Of a stretch of DNA of 64,000 nucleotides, positions 62,724-64,000 are shown one piece after another. How positions within the stretch are numbered: position 1 is the first letter of the stretch; every line of letters starts with the position of its first letter. Source of the DNA: Salipiger abyssi (GTDB lineage Bacteria > Pseudomonadota > Alphaproteobacteria > Rhodobacterales > Rhodobacteraceae); NCBI RefSeq assembly GCF_001975705.1, contig NZ_CP015093.1:2542001-2606000 (forward strand). Reading direction: 5' to 3'. The position numbers and the translations under genes are program-made. The notes under the pieces are model-generated. The model was not told the DNA's origin. It was given only the letters and a program-made list of their open reading frames with translations, and made no database searches.

Positions 62724-63782
62724 ATGACTGTATTGGCCAATTTACAGTTTCTGCGTGTCGTCGCGGCGCTGCTGGTTGTTGCGCATCACGCCTCGCGCTC
62801 CATGCTGGAGGCCTTTCCTGCGCTGGAGCCGATCACCTTGGGCGTGGCCGGCGTCGATATCTTCTTCATCCTCTCGGGCGTCGTCATCACATTGTCGCAT
62901 GAGCACAAGAGCGAAAGCCGGGGAGCGTTCCTGCGTGCCCGGATCATCCGTATCGTGCCGATGTACTGGCTGGCGACGCTGATGCTGAGCCTTATGCTCC
63001 TGGTCGGGCTCGAACCTCTCGGCCGGGCTCAGGCCGATCTGACGCTGGGCGAGATCGCCACATCGCTGTTGTTCATTCCGCACAACACCGCCTCAGGCGC
63101 GAGCGGCCCGCTCCTGCTGGTCGGCTGGACGCTGAATTACGAGATGTTCTTCTACCTGCTGTTCGGGCTGTTCATCGCGCTGCCGCCCAGAGGGCGCGTT
63201 TCCGCGACCCTCTTCGCGATCCTTCTTCTTGTGCTTGTCGGTGTGCTCGGGCTTGCGGGCGGCAAGATCGCGACGACCTATACCGATCTGATCCTGTTGG
63301 AATTCGCCGCAGGTATGCTGCTTGGGCACTATTGGGCGAACCGGCGCGCCGGCGATCGGGACAGACTGATCGGAAGCATGTTTCTTGCGCTGTCGCTGGC
63401 CGGGTTCGCGCTCTCGACGACCAGTCAGGCCATGGGTCTTCCCGAGCCGCATCGCGTGGTGATTTGGGGCATTCCCGGACTATTCGCGGTGATCGGTGCG
63501 ATGTTCCTCGAAGCCGGCGGTGTTGCGGTCAGGAACCGAAACCTGCTGTTGCTGGGCGCCGCAAGCTATGTCCTTTACCTCTTCCACCAGTTCGTCCTGC
63601 AAACGCTCCAGAAGGGGCTCGCCGCGGCGTCGGTGAGCCTGGCGACCCCGGCGGGGGCGCTGCTCTATCTCGGCCTTGCGGTCGCGATCTCTTGCCTGAT
63701 CGCAGTCGGCATCCATAGGAAAATAGAGCAGCCGGTGACACGCTTCCTGAAAGGCGGTCGAACGAAAGCGGTCTCCGCCTGA
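62724..63782 (+). CDS. Acyltransferase family 3 (OafA/YrhL-type) membrane protein
   Basis: About 352 residues with about ten membrane segments. LANLQFLRVVAALLVVAHHA starts the family signature (R..A...V...H); GVDIFFILSGVVITLS with RARIIRIVPMYWLATL follows, and near the end YVLYLFHQFVLQTL. Such enzymes O-acetylate or otherwise acylate sugars of the cell surface. Start is uncertain: ATG 62706 or 62724 (GGGG at -10). It is inserted between the stress-protein gene and fnrL, which usually stand closer. Confidence 0.88.
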   Translation: MTVLANLQFLRVVAALLVVAHHASRSMLEAFPALEPITLGVAGVDIFFILSGVVITLSHEHKSESRGAFLRARIIRIVPMYWLATLMLSLMLLVGLEPLGRAQADLTLGEIATSLLFIPHNTASGASGPLLLVGWTLNYEMFFYLLFGLFIALPPRGRVSATLFAILLLVLVGVLGLAGGKIATTYTDLILLEFAAGMLLGHYWANRRAGDRDRLIGSMFLALSLAGFALSTTSQAMGLPEPHRVVIWGIPGLFAVIGAMFLEAGGVAVRNRNLLLLGAASYVLYLFHQFVLQTLQKGLAAASVSLATPAGALLYLGLAVAISCLIAVGIHRKIEQPVTRFLKGGRTKAVSA

Positions 63783-63809
63783 CAGGCGGGCGACGCGCCA
63801 TCGCCGGTA

Positions 63810-64000
63810 TCAGGCGAACATGCCGCCGTCCGAATCGTCGCCGGCCTCGTCGAGCAGACGCGCCATGTCGGGAATGGTGACGTGGCGCTTGCCTTCGAGT
63901 TCGATCACCCCGTCCTTTTTCAGCGCCGAGATCTGGCGGCTGACCGTTTCCAGCGTCAGGCCGAGGTAGTCGGCCATCGCCTCGCGGGTCAGCGGCAGAT
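63810..64000 (-). CDS. fnrL: FNR/CRP-type oxygen regulator FnrL, C-terminal 63 residues (runs off window)
   Basis: Only the 3' end is present. The helix-turn-helix reads LPLTREAMADYLGLTLETVS with RQISALKKDGVIELEGKRHV, the recognition helix E-T-V-S-R being the one that reads TTGAT boxes. The tail ends DSDGGMFA. The cysteine cluster would lie beyond the edge. It explains the FNR boxes before ccoG, ccoN and the stress protein. Confidence 0.92.
   Translation of the reverse strand, partial: LPLTREAMADYLGLTLETVSRQISALKKDGVIELEGKRHVTIPDMARLLDEAGDDSDGGMFA

Overview
The window is GC-rich, gene-dense DNA from an alphaproteobacterium, most likely a member of the Rhodobacteraceae (Roseobacter group). 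The grounds are gene order and gene content. The order sucA - sucD - sucC - mdh - malyl-CoA thioesterase - mesaconyl-CoA hydratase - sdhCDAB resembles that of Rhodobacter. The ethylmalonyl-CoA pathway genes ccr and ecm, an FnrL regulator beside ccoNOQP, a LuxR/LuxI pair, an HvrA-type H-NS protein and several sulfotransferase-like genes point the same way. A genus cannot be named from this. No rRNA, tRNA, CRISPR array, insertion sequence or prophage was seen. || Layout. 1-16.7 kb: TCA-cycle cluster. On the minus strand are sucA (start only), two sulfotransferase-like genes, sucD, a small membrane protein, sucC and mdh. On the plus strand are mcl2, nnrU-like, a DUF1737 gene, mch and then sdhC-D-A, three small lipoprotein-type genes, a third sulfotransferase-like gene and sdhB. 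Paired TGTGATCAC palindromes lie upstream of both sucC and sdhC. 16.9-30.6 kb: accessory genes, namely an RTX-repeat protein, small proteins, an ornithine/lysine decarboxylase with a structured leader, a five-gene Liv-type ABC transporter, a large LamG-like/PIG-L deacetylase protein, a DUF1989 protein, and deoD coupled to an H-NS-type gene. 30.7-34.4 kb: divergent ecm and ccr. 34.6-38.3 kb: a quorum-sensing locus (small ORF, luxR, luxI) followed by a helicase and a thioesterase. 38.3-42 kb: CDF transporter, mscL, GST, YtoQ-like protein and a lipase-like protein. 42.1-48.6 kb: the rod-shape operon mreBCD-mrdA-rodA with a ghrA-type reductase. 48.9-52.2 kb: ald with a divergent Lrp regulator, and a GMC oxidoreductase. 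52.4-61.5 kb: ccoGHIS and ccoNOQP on the minus strand, separated by a LysR gene and a tiny ORF. 61.7-64 kb: a universal stress protein, an acyltransferase and the 3' end of fnrL. || How the genes work together. Malate/succinate interconversion (sucCD, sdh, mdh) sits beside two ethylmalonyl-CoA pathway enzymes; ccr and ecm supply the same pathway from a second locus. The cbb3 oxidase, its maturation genes and the stress protein carry perfect FNR-type boxes (TTGAY-N4-RTCAA), and the fnrL gene at the window edge gives the obvious regulator. || The most interesting unexplained items are: the shared double palindrome of the TCA promoters; sulfotransferase-like genes lodged inside the suc and sdh operons; the LamG-like/PIG-L protein with an unusual odd-centred palindrome upstream; a hairpin that would bury the luxI ribosome binding site; and two families of dispersed intergenic repeats, one a 175-bp element with inverted ends and one a roughly 62-bp hairpin whose two copies differ by compensating base changes.
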